Positions 11,412-21,026 of a stretch of 64,000 bases of DNA are shown in pieces. The first letter of the stretch is position 1. Every line of letters begins with the position of its first letter. The notes under the pieces were generated by a model. That model searched no databases, was not told the DNA's origin, and worked only from the letters and a program-made list of their open reading frames with translations. The position numbers and the translations under genes were made by a program. The stretch covers positions 20,643,039 to 20,707,038 of the forward strand of contig NC_079423.1 of assembly GCF_026213295.1 (NCBI RefSeq), read 5' to 3'. This stretch comes from Gadus chalcogrammus (lineage: Eukaryota > Chordata > Actinopteri > Gadiformes > Gadidae).

Positions 11412-12960
11412 TAAAGGTCCCATGACATGAAAATCTCACTTTGGGAGGTTTTCTAACATAAATATGAGTTCCCCTAGCCTGCCTATGGTCCCCCAGTGGC
11501 TAAAACTTGCGTTTGGTGTAAAACTAGCTCTAGCTGTTCTGCTCGCCTTCGAAAAAACGGAGGCTCAAGCGCGCTGATTTGGAATTCTGTGCTCATGACG
11601 TCATCAGGAATCTCAGCTCCTCCCCTTACTCTGCCTGGCCCGCCCAGAGACGTTGGCCCGCCAATGAGACTCGACCGTGCGAGCGTCACATGTGTGTGTG
11701 TGAATACACACACTGTAACGCAAGTGTTTCTTGTCGGTTCTTTGACGTGTCTTGTATTTCCACAACGAGACTGTCGTGGGGGTTATCTGAGCCATGGTTG
11801 AGAAGGAATTGGGGGAAAGGAACTTTGGTTTGACTCGCTGAAGTACATGAACTGCGACATGCCGCCGGTTGCCGCGAGGCACCATCGCCCGGCAGCGGGC
11901 AGCCGGCAGCAGGCAGCCGGCAGCAGGCAGCGCGCGGTTCAGTCGACTTCAGGTTGATGTGAAAGTGGAAGAACCAGAGACGTTGCAGAACCCGACAAAG
12001 TCGTTTGTGATTCATAATATCGTCTGGAGGCGCACACAATATGTTATATGATATAGATATCTATGTATTATATGATATTATTTAGATATAGAGCTCCAGG
12101 ACTGTAACGCAAGTGTTGTACACTTCCTTGTTATTTGGATAACCGTTCTGCTGTTGGTGTGATGGCGCATATCACGTCGGACTCTCGTCTCTGGTATTTC
12201 TACAACGAGACTCGTATTGGGGGTTATCTCAGCCAAGGTTGAGAATGAATTGGGGGGGAAGGAACTTTGGCTTTGACTCCCTCAAGACCACGAACCACGA
12301 CAAGGAGGAGAAAGGGATCTTTGCCGGGCAGCGCTTATGCACCTCCGCCTCCGGCGGTGGTCCCTCAGCGGGGCTCAAGCGGGAGACATTCGCCGCCAAC
12401 AATCCCTTTCTCCTCCATGTCGTGGTTCATGTTCTTGAGGGAGTCAAAGCCAAAGTTCCTTCCCCCCAATTCATTCATTCGTGTTATGCGCCATCACACC
12501 AACAGCAGAACGGTTATCCAAATAACAAGGAAGTGTACAACACTTGCGTTACAGTCCTGGAGCTCTATATCTAAATAATATCATATAATACATAGATATC
12601 TATATCATATAAAATATTGTGTGCGCCTCCAGACGATATTATGAATCACAAACGACTTTGTCGGGTTCTGCGACGTCTCTGGTTCTTCCACTTTCACATC
12701 AACCTGAAGTCGACTGAACCGCGCGCTGCCGGCTGCCCGCTGCCGGCTGCCCGCTGCCGGGCGATGGTGCCTCGCGGCAACCGGCGGCATGTCGCAGTTC
12801 ATGTACTTCAGCGAGTCAAACCAAAGTTCCTTTCCCCCAATTCCTTCTCAACCATGGCTCAGATAACCCCCACGACAGTCTCGTTGTGGAAATACAAGAC
12901 ACGTCAAAGAACCGACAAGAAACACTTGCGTTACAGTGTGTGTATTCACATTGATGTGGA
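11412..12960. repeat. Inverted module family in the fold-back core
   Basis: Starts with TAAAGGTCCCATGACATG, a terminus seen in reverse at 20960. It contains the segment GGTTATCTGAGCCATGG..., a GC-rich tandem tract of CTGCCGGCTGCCCG-type units, and AT-rich GATATAGATATC. The right half repeats this in reverse order. CCACGACAAGGAGGAGAAAG near 12295 pairs with its complement near 12420, leaving a loop of about 80 bp. Related modules are at 19675-20957 and 52860-53135. Confidence 0.75.
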
Positions 12961-13304
12961 CGTTGAAGAACCAGGAACGTCGGAGAACCCAACGCGTCGT
13001 TTGAGATTCATAATATCGGCTCACACAGCTTTTGGCCGTGATAATATATATTATATGATCTAGATATCTGTGTAGGCTATATGATAATATTTAGATATAG
13101 AGCTCCAGGACTCCCGTGTATTCTAGAATATTTACAGAACACGGCTAAATGGTGTGCGCCTCGCCATTGCGATATATCCACTGTAAACAGAGCGCATGGT
13201 GGCTGCAAGCTGCTCAGGGCCACACCCCCACCCTCCTCCTTGACACGCCCACCGAAACAGCGCATTTGGGGGAAGCTCAATGTGCGACTGTGTCATTTGA
13301 AAAA

Positions 13305-14452
13305 CGTACACATGCATATTCTCGCCTTTTCAAATTGCATTATGTCAGCACTTTGAAGTGAGCTATAGACAGAATTTCACATAAGTTCAGGCACTGGTTG
13401 ATATGACCATATTAACCGGTGTGCTGACTACTTGTACACAAGGAACCATGTGATTTTACTGTATAGATTTAGAGAAAATGTAATTTGAAAAACGTACACA
13501 TGCATATTCTAGCCTTTGCAAATTGCATTATGTCAGCACTTTGAAGTGGGCTATAGACCGAATTTCACATAAGTTCAGGCACTGACTGATATGACCATAT
13601 TAACCGGTGTGCTGACTACTTGTACACAAGGAACTATGTGATTTTACTGTGTAGATTTTGAGAAAATTCCATTTGAAAAACGTACACATGCATATTCTCG
13701 CCTTTGCAAATTGCATTATGTCAGCACTTTGAAGTGAGCTATAGACCGAATTTCGCATAAGTTCAGGCACTGGTTGATATGACCATATTAACCGGTGTGC
13801 TGACTACTTGTACACAAGGGACCATGTTATTTTACTGTATAGATTTTGAGAAAATGTCATTTGAAAAACGTACACATGCATATTCTCGCCTTTTCAAATT
13901 GCATTATGTCAGCACTTTGAAGTGAGCTATAGACAGAATTTCACATAAGTTCAGGCACTGGTTGATATGACCATATTAACCGGTGTGCTGACTACTTGTA
14001 CACAAGGAACCATGTGATTTTACTGTATAGATTTTGAGAAAATGTCATTTGAAAAACGTACACATGCATATTCTCACCTTTGCAATATTGCATTATGTCA
14101 GCACTTTGAAGTGAGCTATAGACCGAATTTCACATAAGTTCAGGCACTGGTTGATATGACCATATTAAACGGTGTGCTGACTACTTGTACACAAGGAACT
14201 ATGTGATTTTACTGTGTAGATTTTGAGAAAATTCCATTTGAAAAACGTACACATGCATATTCTCGCCTTTGCCAATTGCATTATGTCAGCACTTTGAAGT
14301 GAGCTATAGACCGAATTTCACATAAGTTCAGGCACTGACTTATATGACCATATTAACCGGTGTGCTGACTACTTGTACACAAGGAACCATGTGATTTTAC
14401 TGTGTAGATTTAGAGAAAATGTAATTTGAAAAACGTACACATGCATATTCTG
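13305..14452 (-). repeat. 188-bp tandem satellite, right arm
   Basis: The same unit as in the left arm, reversed. CGTACACATGCATATTC recurs about every 188 bp from about 13305 to 14433 (seven starts, six full units). Confidence 0.93.
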
Positions 14453-14464
14453 CTGGCCAATGGA

Positions 14465-14855
14465 GTCGAACGTCCGCACTGGCGGCCAACTTGCCACAGT
14501 CCGCTGCTCACCCATAACACTGTGTTGGTAGTGGTACATGTACTTTTTAAACCATAACCACCTTGCTACATTTTCAAACGGTTGGTTTTGTTCTAAACGT
14601 CAGAGATGTAGTTACGGCACTGCATATTTGATACTGATGAATAATTATGTTAGATTCTAAAAAAATTGAATAATGTTCTAAAATAGGTACAATATTATAA
14701 CCACGTTAATAACGTTTGTACGAAACCAAACCGTTTGTAAACCGGATGAAAATGTAGCAAGTTATGGTTATTTAAAAAGTACATGTACCAATACCAACAC
14801 AATGTTATGGGTGAGCAGCTGACTGGCAAGATGGCAGGAAGTGCGGACGTTCTAG
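14465..14855. repeat. Sub-palindrome in the right arm
   Basis: Counterpart of 9848-10235. GCTGCTCACCCATAACAC near 14498 pairs with GTTATGGGTGAGCAGC near 14805. Confidence 0.8.
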
Positions 14856-15446
14856 ACGCCGCCGTAAGACAGCTATAGTGTTCTATATCTCTACACACGT
14901 TGGTGAAGGGTTTTATTTTGAAAACGTTGCGAGATACCACCCAAAGGCTGTTTAGAGTAAAGGCGCACGAAGATTTTGTGTGACGGCTGGCTTAACCGCG
15001 GATGAACGAATAGCGGCTCACTTGACCGCAGTGTGTGACGCACTGTTCTTTTGTGCGCAGCCAATACGGTAAGCTACATTCTGTTAAAATAACTGCCTGT
15101 TACCGGAGTATGTTATTCATGGTAGCTGTTCAAATGATCAAAGGATGAATGCCTGTAAAATAAAACGTGCAATATGATGACTGTCTTTCCTGTCATTATG
15201 CTATAGGTTCATGATTTATTCATAAACAGTCAGCACTGTTGGTGCATCTAAAGGAGGATGTGTGTTGTTGTTGCGCTAGGCGGACACGCACGCACCCCAA
15301 ACGCATTTTAACTGTTGGTAACGCACGAGTACTCTAACGCGTTTCTTTTATTTATAGGTAACGTAGTAACGTAACGGATTACTTTTAATTGATAGTAACA
15401 AAGTAACCTAACTGATTACTTTCAAAAGTAACGATACCCAACACTG

Positions 15447-15626
15447 CTCACTCACTCACTCACTCACTCACTCACTCACTCACTCACTCACTCACTCACT
15501 CACTCCTCACTCATTCGCTCACTCACTCACTCACTCACTCACTCACTCACTCACTCACTCACTCACTCACTCACTCACTCACTCACTCACTCACTCACTC
15601 ACTCACTCACTCACTCACTCACTCAC
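15447..15626 (+). repeat. (CTCA)n microsatellite, right part
   Basis: Continuation of the array at 6671-6793, with one CTCCTCACTCATTCG interruption near 15505. Confidence 0.97.
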
Positions 15627-15635
15627 ATATACAAC

Positions 15636-15902
15636 TTAAAATAAGAATTCTCTGATTGTCATCCTTGGAGCTGTCATAGGTATTAACTGCGTGTGTCCCG
15701 AGAATTCTAAAGTTTTGGCGAATTTTCCTGCCATGGGGAGGTGAGAGGCATATTTTGAACCTACGCAAGTGTAAGTGGCTCCAGTGTCAGCCATCATTGG
15801 CGTGCCTCTATCATTTATCAGAACCTGCAGTATTGGTTCCTCATCAGCTTGTTTTGTGATTGCTACAAGCTGACCCTCCCCCTGTGGATTCTCTGGGCAC
15901 CC
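15636..15902 (-). pseudogene. pro: Retroviral protease (pro), truncated, after an in-frame UAG
   Basis: About 88 codons follow the gag stop in the same frame. The aspartic-protease active site reads ADTGATYTCV (codons at about 15770-15797), close to the gamma/epsilon-type DTGA signature. The frame begins GCPENPQGEGQL right after the UAG and ends at a stop (15636-15638) just before the (CTCA)n array. The C-terminal half of protease and all of RT are therefore lost. The protein would mature the Gag-Pol polyprotein. The UAG followed by G-rich sequence resembles gammaretroviral stop-codon readthrough. Confidence 0.8.
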
Positions 15903-16961
15903 CTAGTATCCCTGACCCATGAAGGGACCCTGTTGTCCCTGGTTGTAGTTCCCTTGATCTTGCCTCCCCTGATAACCGTTACCCTGTCCTTGCTGGGATG
16001 GAAAAGGGTTAGTCAAACAATTTCTCTTAGTATGTCCTTCCTGGTTGCACCCATAACATATTAAAGGACCTCTGCGTTGTCCTTGGAATCCCTGCTGTTG
16101 ATTATTTCTAAACTGTCCCTGGGGCCCCTTGATGTGATTCTGCTTGTTCTTATTTGTGGGGTTCCCATAATCATGGATGTGTACATGTGTAACAGTTGGA
16201 GTAGGTGACAGTTGGCTCTGAGGCTGTTGTACTGGGAGAGAAAATGCCAATCGTGGATATTGGTTTTGAAGTGCGCCCTGCTGGACGGCTTGCGATATTA
16301 CAGCAGCTGGTTCTAAAACACCTGCCTGTCTCTTCTTATCTCTTTCCTTTCTTGTGATATCTTCCAGCTGAAGCTGATATAGCTTCCTCTGGACCTCTTT
16401 GCTTTGTTCCTGTATTCTTTGTTTATTCTGACGATGTTCATCCACTGCATGAACTAAATGGTCATTAAAATCTCTATGAGATCCTGATGTAAACAGTCCA
16501 ACCACATCCTCTAGCTTGGCTTTGATTTGGCAGGGAAGTGTCTCTATCACAGAGTTTCTAAACATGACAGAGAACACCGGATGGATCTCAGGATCCTCAT
16601 CCGTCTCCATGCGCCATCTGTCTACTTGGGCCTGCAGGTAGGATGCAGGGTTCTCTGTGTCACCAATGGGGAGACCTCTCATGTTTTTAGGATCCATGCG
16701 GACCGGGAACTCCCTCCTGAGTGTGGCCCACATCGCCCCTCTGTAATGATCAAGTGTAGTCTCATCATACTTTCCATCCAGTATATTCAACCCTCCATTC
16801 CTCAGTACAAACTCCATCTTGGATAACCCCAATACTCTTGTCAACAGAGCTTTCAGGTCCCCCACTGCAATTAGCTTTCCCACTGTGAGCTCCTCAAATG
16901 TTCTAATCCATTTAGACGCCCCGTTAATTATGTTAGGGAGTTTAGAAATGACTCCCTCCAA
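15903..16961 (-). pseudogene. gag: ERV gag, capsid and nucleocapsid portion
   Basis: A 352-residue frame. Residues about 1-190 are capsid-like and helical, with an arrangement around YRGAMWATLRREFP and DPEIHPVFSVMF. A charged helical stretch rich in Gln/Arg/Lys (about 165-210) follows. At about residues 300-315 is a CCHC zinc knuckle, CYGCNQEGHTKRNC, which binds genomic RNA. The tail is Gln/Gly-rich. It ends in a UAG that separates it from protease in the same frame. Its N-terminal half lies in a different frame upstream (17006-17842), so at least one frameshift breaks gag between about 16950 and 17050. Confidence 0.85.
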
Positions 16962-17005
16962 GTCCTGTGAACCCCACGGTTGATAATGGACCTGTTGTCC
17001 TTTGA

Positions 17006-17842
17006 CTAGCAGGGATAATTTCCCGGGGAAGTTTCGGGTGCATTTTCTTCTCTCTGTGATCTCCTTGGTCTCCCCTGGGTTTCGAGTGCCAGGGAGTCCC
17101 GTAATGCTGCACTACAGCAAGGCTCCTCTGGCCCTCGAAACGCACGGAAACTCTCTTCCCCATCTCTATCACTCCTTTTTTTCTGCCTCCTCTGAGCCTG
17201 AGGCCCTTTGTAATTTTGCTCATTGCCATCTTTCACATCTTCATTACTGTGCTCAACACCACTTGCCCCATCTTCGTCCTCATCTTCACTCTCACTAGAA
17301 TTAATGTCAGTATTGTTACACTCTTCCCTTGCTTTCCTGATCCCCTCATAACAGTCCATGTGTATGGGTGCGCCCCTCCTCCCCTGTGTGTTACATTTAT
17401 TATCTCCTTCATCTAGTGTGACTTCCCCTTTAGATTCTACGTTGCCTTTTAGCAATGGGTACAATGATACTAGTTTGTGCAGCGGTGGCTCAACCTTCAG
17501 AGGCAATGGTTGAGCCTTGTTGTTATTAGCTATTATTTCTCCCGCCACTCTCTGTAATGTTCGCCATCTCTCTCCTTCCTCTAAGAACAAAGCTAGTACT
17601 AACTTTTCCCTGTCCCTCTTTGCTAAGGCCGTTTTTCCACTTCTGTTATCTATGTAATTCCTTATTACTACCTCCATGTCCCTATACATTATTGGATCAA
17701 AAGTCCCTCCCATGGGCCATTTAGTGCCTGATCCTTCTGTCCTTCTAAATGAATCAACAAAAAATAAACCGGGTCGTAAAAATCTCCGAGGTAATTTAAT
17801 CCTAACACGATTTAAATACAGACAATAAGCCGATTCATACAA
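17006..17842 (-). pseudogene. gag: ERV gag, matrix/p12-like N-terminal portion
   Basis: A 278-residue frame directly upstream of the capsid frame. The first about 130 residues are basic and helical, as in a matrix domain, and contain RNYIDNRSGK and LEEGERWRTLQRVAGEI. A long acidic Ser/Glu/Asp stretch at about 185-210 resembles the linker before capsid. It stops at 17006 and the capsid frame resumes in another phase. A myristoylation Gly is not obvious at the first ATG, so the true start is uncertain. Confidence 0.65.
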
Positions 17843-18415
17843 TTTCTTTATATTGTATTGAAAAATGTCCGAATTGTTTGTAATTAATTACAAATAAAAG
17901 GTTGACCGAGCGTAGAAACTGGCCTTTTAATTAAAACATGAACGGTCGGATGGATAATCAACCAACCAAAATTTCAAACAAGTACCTATCGCTTCACAGT
18001 GCCAAGATCAGAATTATAAATTAACTATTTCAGTTTATCCAAGAGCTGCATCTCAATCGGTCCTTGATCAGCACATTAAATTCATTCACATGGCACTCCA
18101 AACAACAAGCCTATTCTTCTAAAATAATGGCTGAATACATAAACACTCGACCAGATCAAAAACAGACAAGAATCTTCTCAAAATACCAACTTAAACAGTA
18201 CTCCAACCAAGAACCTTATCTATTTAAAAGTGCGAGAAGCCTGTTTTCTCAAAATGCCAAGAACGGAACTAGAAATTCACCCTAAATTGTTGCAGGATTT
18301 GCAGTTCAACCGCTCCAAGATTAGAATTGAAAATTAACCACTCGGCATCCCAAGGAAACTCTTCTCAAATAAAATGAATTCATCGACGGCAATGAATTCC
18401 AATCCAACCCCAAAT

Positions 18416-18763
18416 GAGATCTCAGAAACCCAACAGTTACGCAATCGTTCGAACTGTGGACCCAACTTGAGCCGAGATCTCAGAAATCCAACAGTTACGC
18501 AATCGTTCGAACTGTGGACCCAACTTGAGCCGAGATCTCAGAAATCCAACAGTTACGCAATCGTTCGAACTGTGGACCCAACTTGAGCCGAGATCTCAGA
18601 AATCCAACAGTTACGCAATCGTTCGAACTGTGGACCCAACTTGAGCCGAGATCTCAGAAATCCAACAGTTACGCAATCGTTCGAACTGTGGACCCAACTT
18701 GAGCCGAGATCTCAGAAATCCAACAGGTGCGCAATCTTTCGACCTGCGGACCCACCTTTCTAT
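18416..18763. repeat. 58-bp tandem repeat in the ERV leader (about 6 copies)
   Basis: GAGATCTCAGAAA recurs at 18416, 18474, 18532, 18590, 18648 and 18706. The first and last units are diverged and the middle ones nearly identical. The array lies between PBS and gag, where retroviruses carry packaging and leader structures. The rest of the leader (17843-18415, 18764-19164) shows no recognised feature. Confidence 0.95.
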
Positions 18764-19164
18764 TGGAACTTTCTCACTAATTCGTTCCTCTAGAATACAG
18801 CCACAGGACTTTATAGTAGGTATATTTAACCAAAACACCAAATAACAACAACTCGTATCAAAATAGGGAGCCACAAAGCGTCTTGGTCATTTAGAACCAC
18901 AGAACGCGTATATGGCCTATGTGCGTGTGCACGTCAATCTCTCCCGGAGCTCCCGTCTCTCTATCTCTCCTCTTTAACTTAGGTTCGTTTGACTGAAGAG
19001 ACACTTTACCCGTTCATCAAGCGTTCAGACGGGGCAAAAACAGATCAACCAACCGTTTAATTAGTGGTAAGCCAAACTTACCGAGAATAATTTTGTGCGC
19101 TTGGTTGTGTGATCCGTCCGCGCCCCGCCTTGCAGCCCGGCAGTTGGGCTGTCTCTTTCCAGTC

Positions 19165-19182
19165 CTGTTCTTCGTGACGCCA
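19165..19182 (-). promoter_or_regulatory. ERV primer binding site
   Basis: On the minus strand TGGCGTCACGAAGAACAG follows the 5' LTR after a few bases. TGG at its start is the usual complement of a tRNA CCA end. I could not assign the tRNA from memory. Confidence 0.65.
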
Positions 19183-19185
19183 ATA

Positions 19186-19674
19186 TGTAGTTGCAATTTT
19201 TGTTAACGACTTATCTAATTCACTTCAACTAGCTATGAGCAATAGAAATCGGGGAGTCCGGAAAAAGTAATGACAAAGATTTTATTGTTACCCACAAAAT
19301 AGGAACAACAGAGCCGAGCATGTGGTTTTGCAAAAGACACACTGACTGGGGCCCCGATCCCAGTCCCTCTTATCCACCCAAACTGAGCTGTCATGTATGT
19401 TATACGACCGTCCTGGTATATGTTCAAAATGCCCTTACACGGTATGGAAGGTTAGCCTTACATTCCCTTACGTGTGTGCTCATCTCCTGTGGTAAATGTA
19501 AATAATGGGAGGATGTTTGTAGCCTGGGCCCCAAAGTCTTTTGCGCCTTATTTGGCCATTGCTCTGGGTCCAGAGGTGGTTTCTCTACTTTTCCACCATT
19601 AATGTTTATGCCTTGGTATATAGGCCTGATAATACTCATAGTTAATACAAAAGTAATGGTTAATTTCTCCCACA
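19186..19674 (-). repeat. 5' LTR of the ERV
   Basis: A 489-bp LTR, TGTGGGAGAA...TTGCAACTACA on the minus strand, with TG/CA ends and the short inverted repeat TGT/ACA. A polyadenylation signal AATAAA is present on the minus strand near 19280-19285. The U3 start matches positions 1-114. A CCTATATACC near 19615 is a weak TATA candidate. The LTR abuts a repeat module at 19675. Confidence 0.88.
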
Positions 19675-19835
19675 ATAGAAATCTATATCATTTAATACCT
19701 ATTATCACGGCCAAAAGCTGTGTGCGCCTCCAGACGATATTATGAATCACAAACGACTTTGTCGGGTTCTGCGACGTCTCTGGTTCTTCCACTTTCACAT
19801 CAACCTGAAGTCGACTGAACCGCGCGCTGCCTGCT

Positions 19836-19980
19836 GCCGGCTGCCCGCTGCCGGCTGCCCGCTGCCGGCTGCCCGCTGCCGGCTGCCCGCTGCCGGCTGC
19901 CCGCTGCCGGCTGCCCGCTGCCGGCTGCCCGCTGCCGGCTGCCCGCTGCCGGCTGCCCGCTGCCGGCTGCCCGCTGCCGG
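19836..19980. repeat. 14-bp GC-rich minisatellite
   Basis: About ten head-to-tail copies of CTGCCGGCTGCCCG. The same site in other module copies has only one to three units (near 11890, 12725 and 20400). Confidence 0.93.
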
Positions 19981-20610
19981 GCGATGGTGCCTCGCGGGAA
20001 CCGGCGGCATGTCGCAGTTCATGCACTTCAGCAAGTCAAAGCCAAAGTTCCTTTCCCCCAATTCCTTCTCAACCATGGCTGAGATAACCCCCAATACGAG
20101 TCTCGTTGTAGAAATACCAGAGACGAGAGTCCGACGTGTTATTCGCCATAACACCAAAAGCAGAACGGTTATCCAAATAATAAGGAAGTGTACAACACTT
20201 GCGTTACAGTCCTGGAGCTCTATATCTAAATAATATAATATAATACATAGAAATCTATATCATTTAATACATATTATCACGGCCAAAAGCTGTGTGCGCC
20301 TCCAGACGATATTATGAATCACAAACGAATTTGTCGGGTTCTGCGACGTCTCTGGTTCTTCCACTTTCACATCAACCTGAAGTCGACTGAACCGGGCGCT
20401 GCCTGCTGCCAGCTGCCCACTGCCGGGCGATGGTGCCTCGCGGCAACCGGCGGCATGTCGCAGTTCATGTACTTCAGCGAGTCAAAGCCAAAGTTCCTTT
20501 CCCCAAATTCCTTCTCAACCATGGCTCAGATAACCCCCACAACAGTCGCGTTGTGGAAATACAAGACACGTCAAAGAACCGACAAGAAACACTTGCGTTA
20601 CAGTGTGTGT

Positions 20611-20614
<4 letters not shown>

Positions 20615-20706
<92 letters not shown>
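20615..20706 (+). repeat. (CA)n microsatellite
   Basis: Perfect dinucleotide array inside the module. In the fold-back copy (11690-11712) this site is only a short TG/CA run. Confidence 0.97.
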
Positions 20707-20709
<3 letters not shown>

Positions 20710-20957
20710 GCGCTCAACGTCTCTGGGCGGGCCAGGCAGAGTAAGGGGAGGAGCTGAGATTCTTGGTGACGTCATGAATACAGACATTCCAAATCAGCGC
20801 ACTTGAGCCTCCGATTTTTCAAAGGCGAGCAGAACAGCTAGTGCTCGTTTTACACCAAACGCAAGTTTTAGCCTTTGGGGGACCATAGGCAGGCTAGGGG
20901 AACTCATATTTATGTTAGAAAACCTCATAAAGTGAGATTTTCATGTCATGGGACCTT

Positions 20958-21026
20958 TAAGTATTTATAGTCTTAAAGTAACAGTACTTTTACTTGAGTA
21001 CATTATTTGGCTACTCTACCCACCTC
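20958..21026 (-). mobile_element. hAT terminus fragment
   Basis: On the minus strand it reads CAGAGGTGGGTAGAGTAG followed by ACTCAAGTAAAAGTACTG. This is a terminus common in fish non-autonomous hAT elements. Only this end is present. Confidence 0.5.

Larger units (their letters stand above)
9670..15032. mobile_element. Giant fold-back (palindromic) element with 8-bp TSD
   Basis: A 5.36-kb inverted repeat. ACTGCGGTCAAGTGAGCCGC at 9670 pairs with its reverse complement ending at 15032. The duplicated target GTGTGACG lies at 9662-9669 and 15033-15040. Arms of about 1.7 kb pair outermost. They contain a terminal segment, a smaller inverted repeat, and tandem arrays of a 188-bp unit in opposite orientations. 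The core (11412-12960) is a separate palindromic module centred near 12355. No transposase is visible. An 8-bp TSD with very long TIRs fits a Mutator-like fold-back element, but hAT or another superfamily is possible. The arms differ by scattered substitutions and by one non-matching segment (about 11380-11700 against 12950-13300), which argues against a simple assembly artefact. Confidence 0.8.
6794..15446 (+). mobile_element. hAT-type DNA transposon (8.65 kb, with nested insertions)
   Basis: Ends are inverted: CAGTGTTGGGGGTAACG at 6794, and on the right CGATACCCAACACTG ending at 15446. The flanking 8 bp are CTCACTCA on both sides (6786-6793, 15447-15454). That matches the hAT target-site size, although the microsatellite makes the duplication ambiguous. 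Subterminal sequence on both sides is full of GTTACT/AACGCGTTA motifs. A BED-finger-like remnant at 9340-9405 on the plus strand supports the hAT assignment. The remaining transposase is missing. The interior is occupied by a LINE (7100-9312) and a fold-back element (9670-15032). Without them the element would be only about 1 kb. Confidence 0.8.
1..19674 (-). mobile_element. Endogenous retrovirus, minus strand, heavily interrupted
   Basis: Positions 1-114 match 19561-19674 almost base for base, so both ends are copies of one LTR. Between them, on the minus strand and in retroviral order, lie leader, gag, protease, integrase fragment, env fragments and polypurine tract. The gag zinc knuckle, the in-frame UAG between gag and protease and the env CX6CC motif fit an epsilon/gamma-like retrovirus. 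Reverse transcriptase is not recognisable. It was probably lost when the (CTCA)n/hAT block (6671-15626) and other insertions arrived. The element is coding-defective: gag is split, env is interrupted and integrase is a fragment. The distal LTR end lies beyond the left edge of the window. Confidence 0.85.
19675..20957 (-). repeat. Dispersed DNA-repeat module, two tandem copies
   Basis: AAATCTATATCATTTAATAC starts near 19679 and again near 20252, giving a tandem unit of about 573 bp. The second copy continues through a CA microsatellite to a terminus GACATGGGACC-type end at about 20957 (on the minus strand TTAAAGGTCCCATGACATG). Segments match the fold-back core at 11412-12960. The ERV inserted directly beside or into it at 19675. 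No transposase is visible, so it is a non-autonomous DNA element. Confidence 0.7.

Noticed and set aside
15040..15446. Host gene promoter between fold-back and hAT end
   Set aside because: Repeated GTAACG/AACGCG motifs match the other hAT end, so it is the subterminal region of the transposon.
18416..18763. CRISPR-like regular array
   Set aside because: Repeats are contiguous 58-mers with no unique spacers, in a eukaryotic retroviral leader.
19688..20233. Ala/Gly/Ser-Arg-rich repeat proteins
   Set aside because: They translate the 14-bp GC minisatellite in several frames on both strands.
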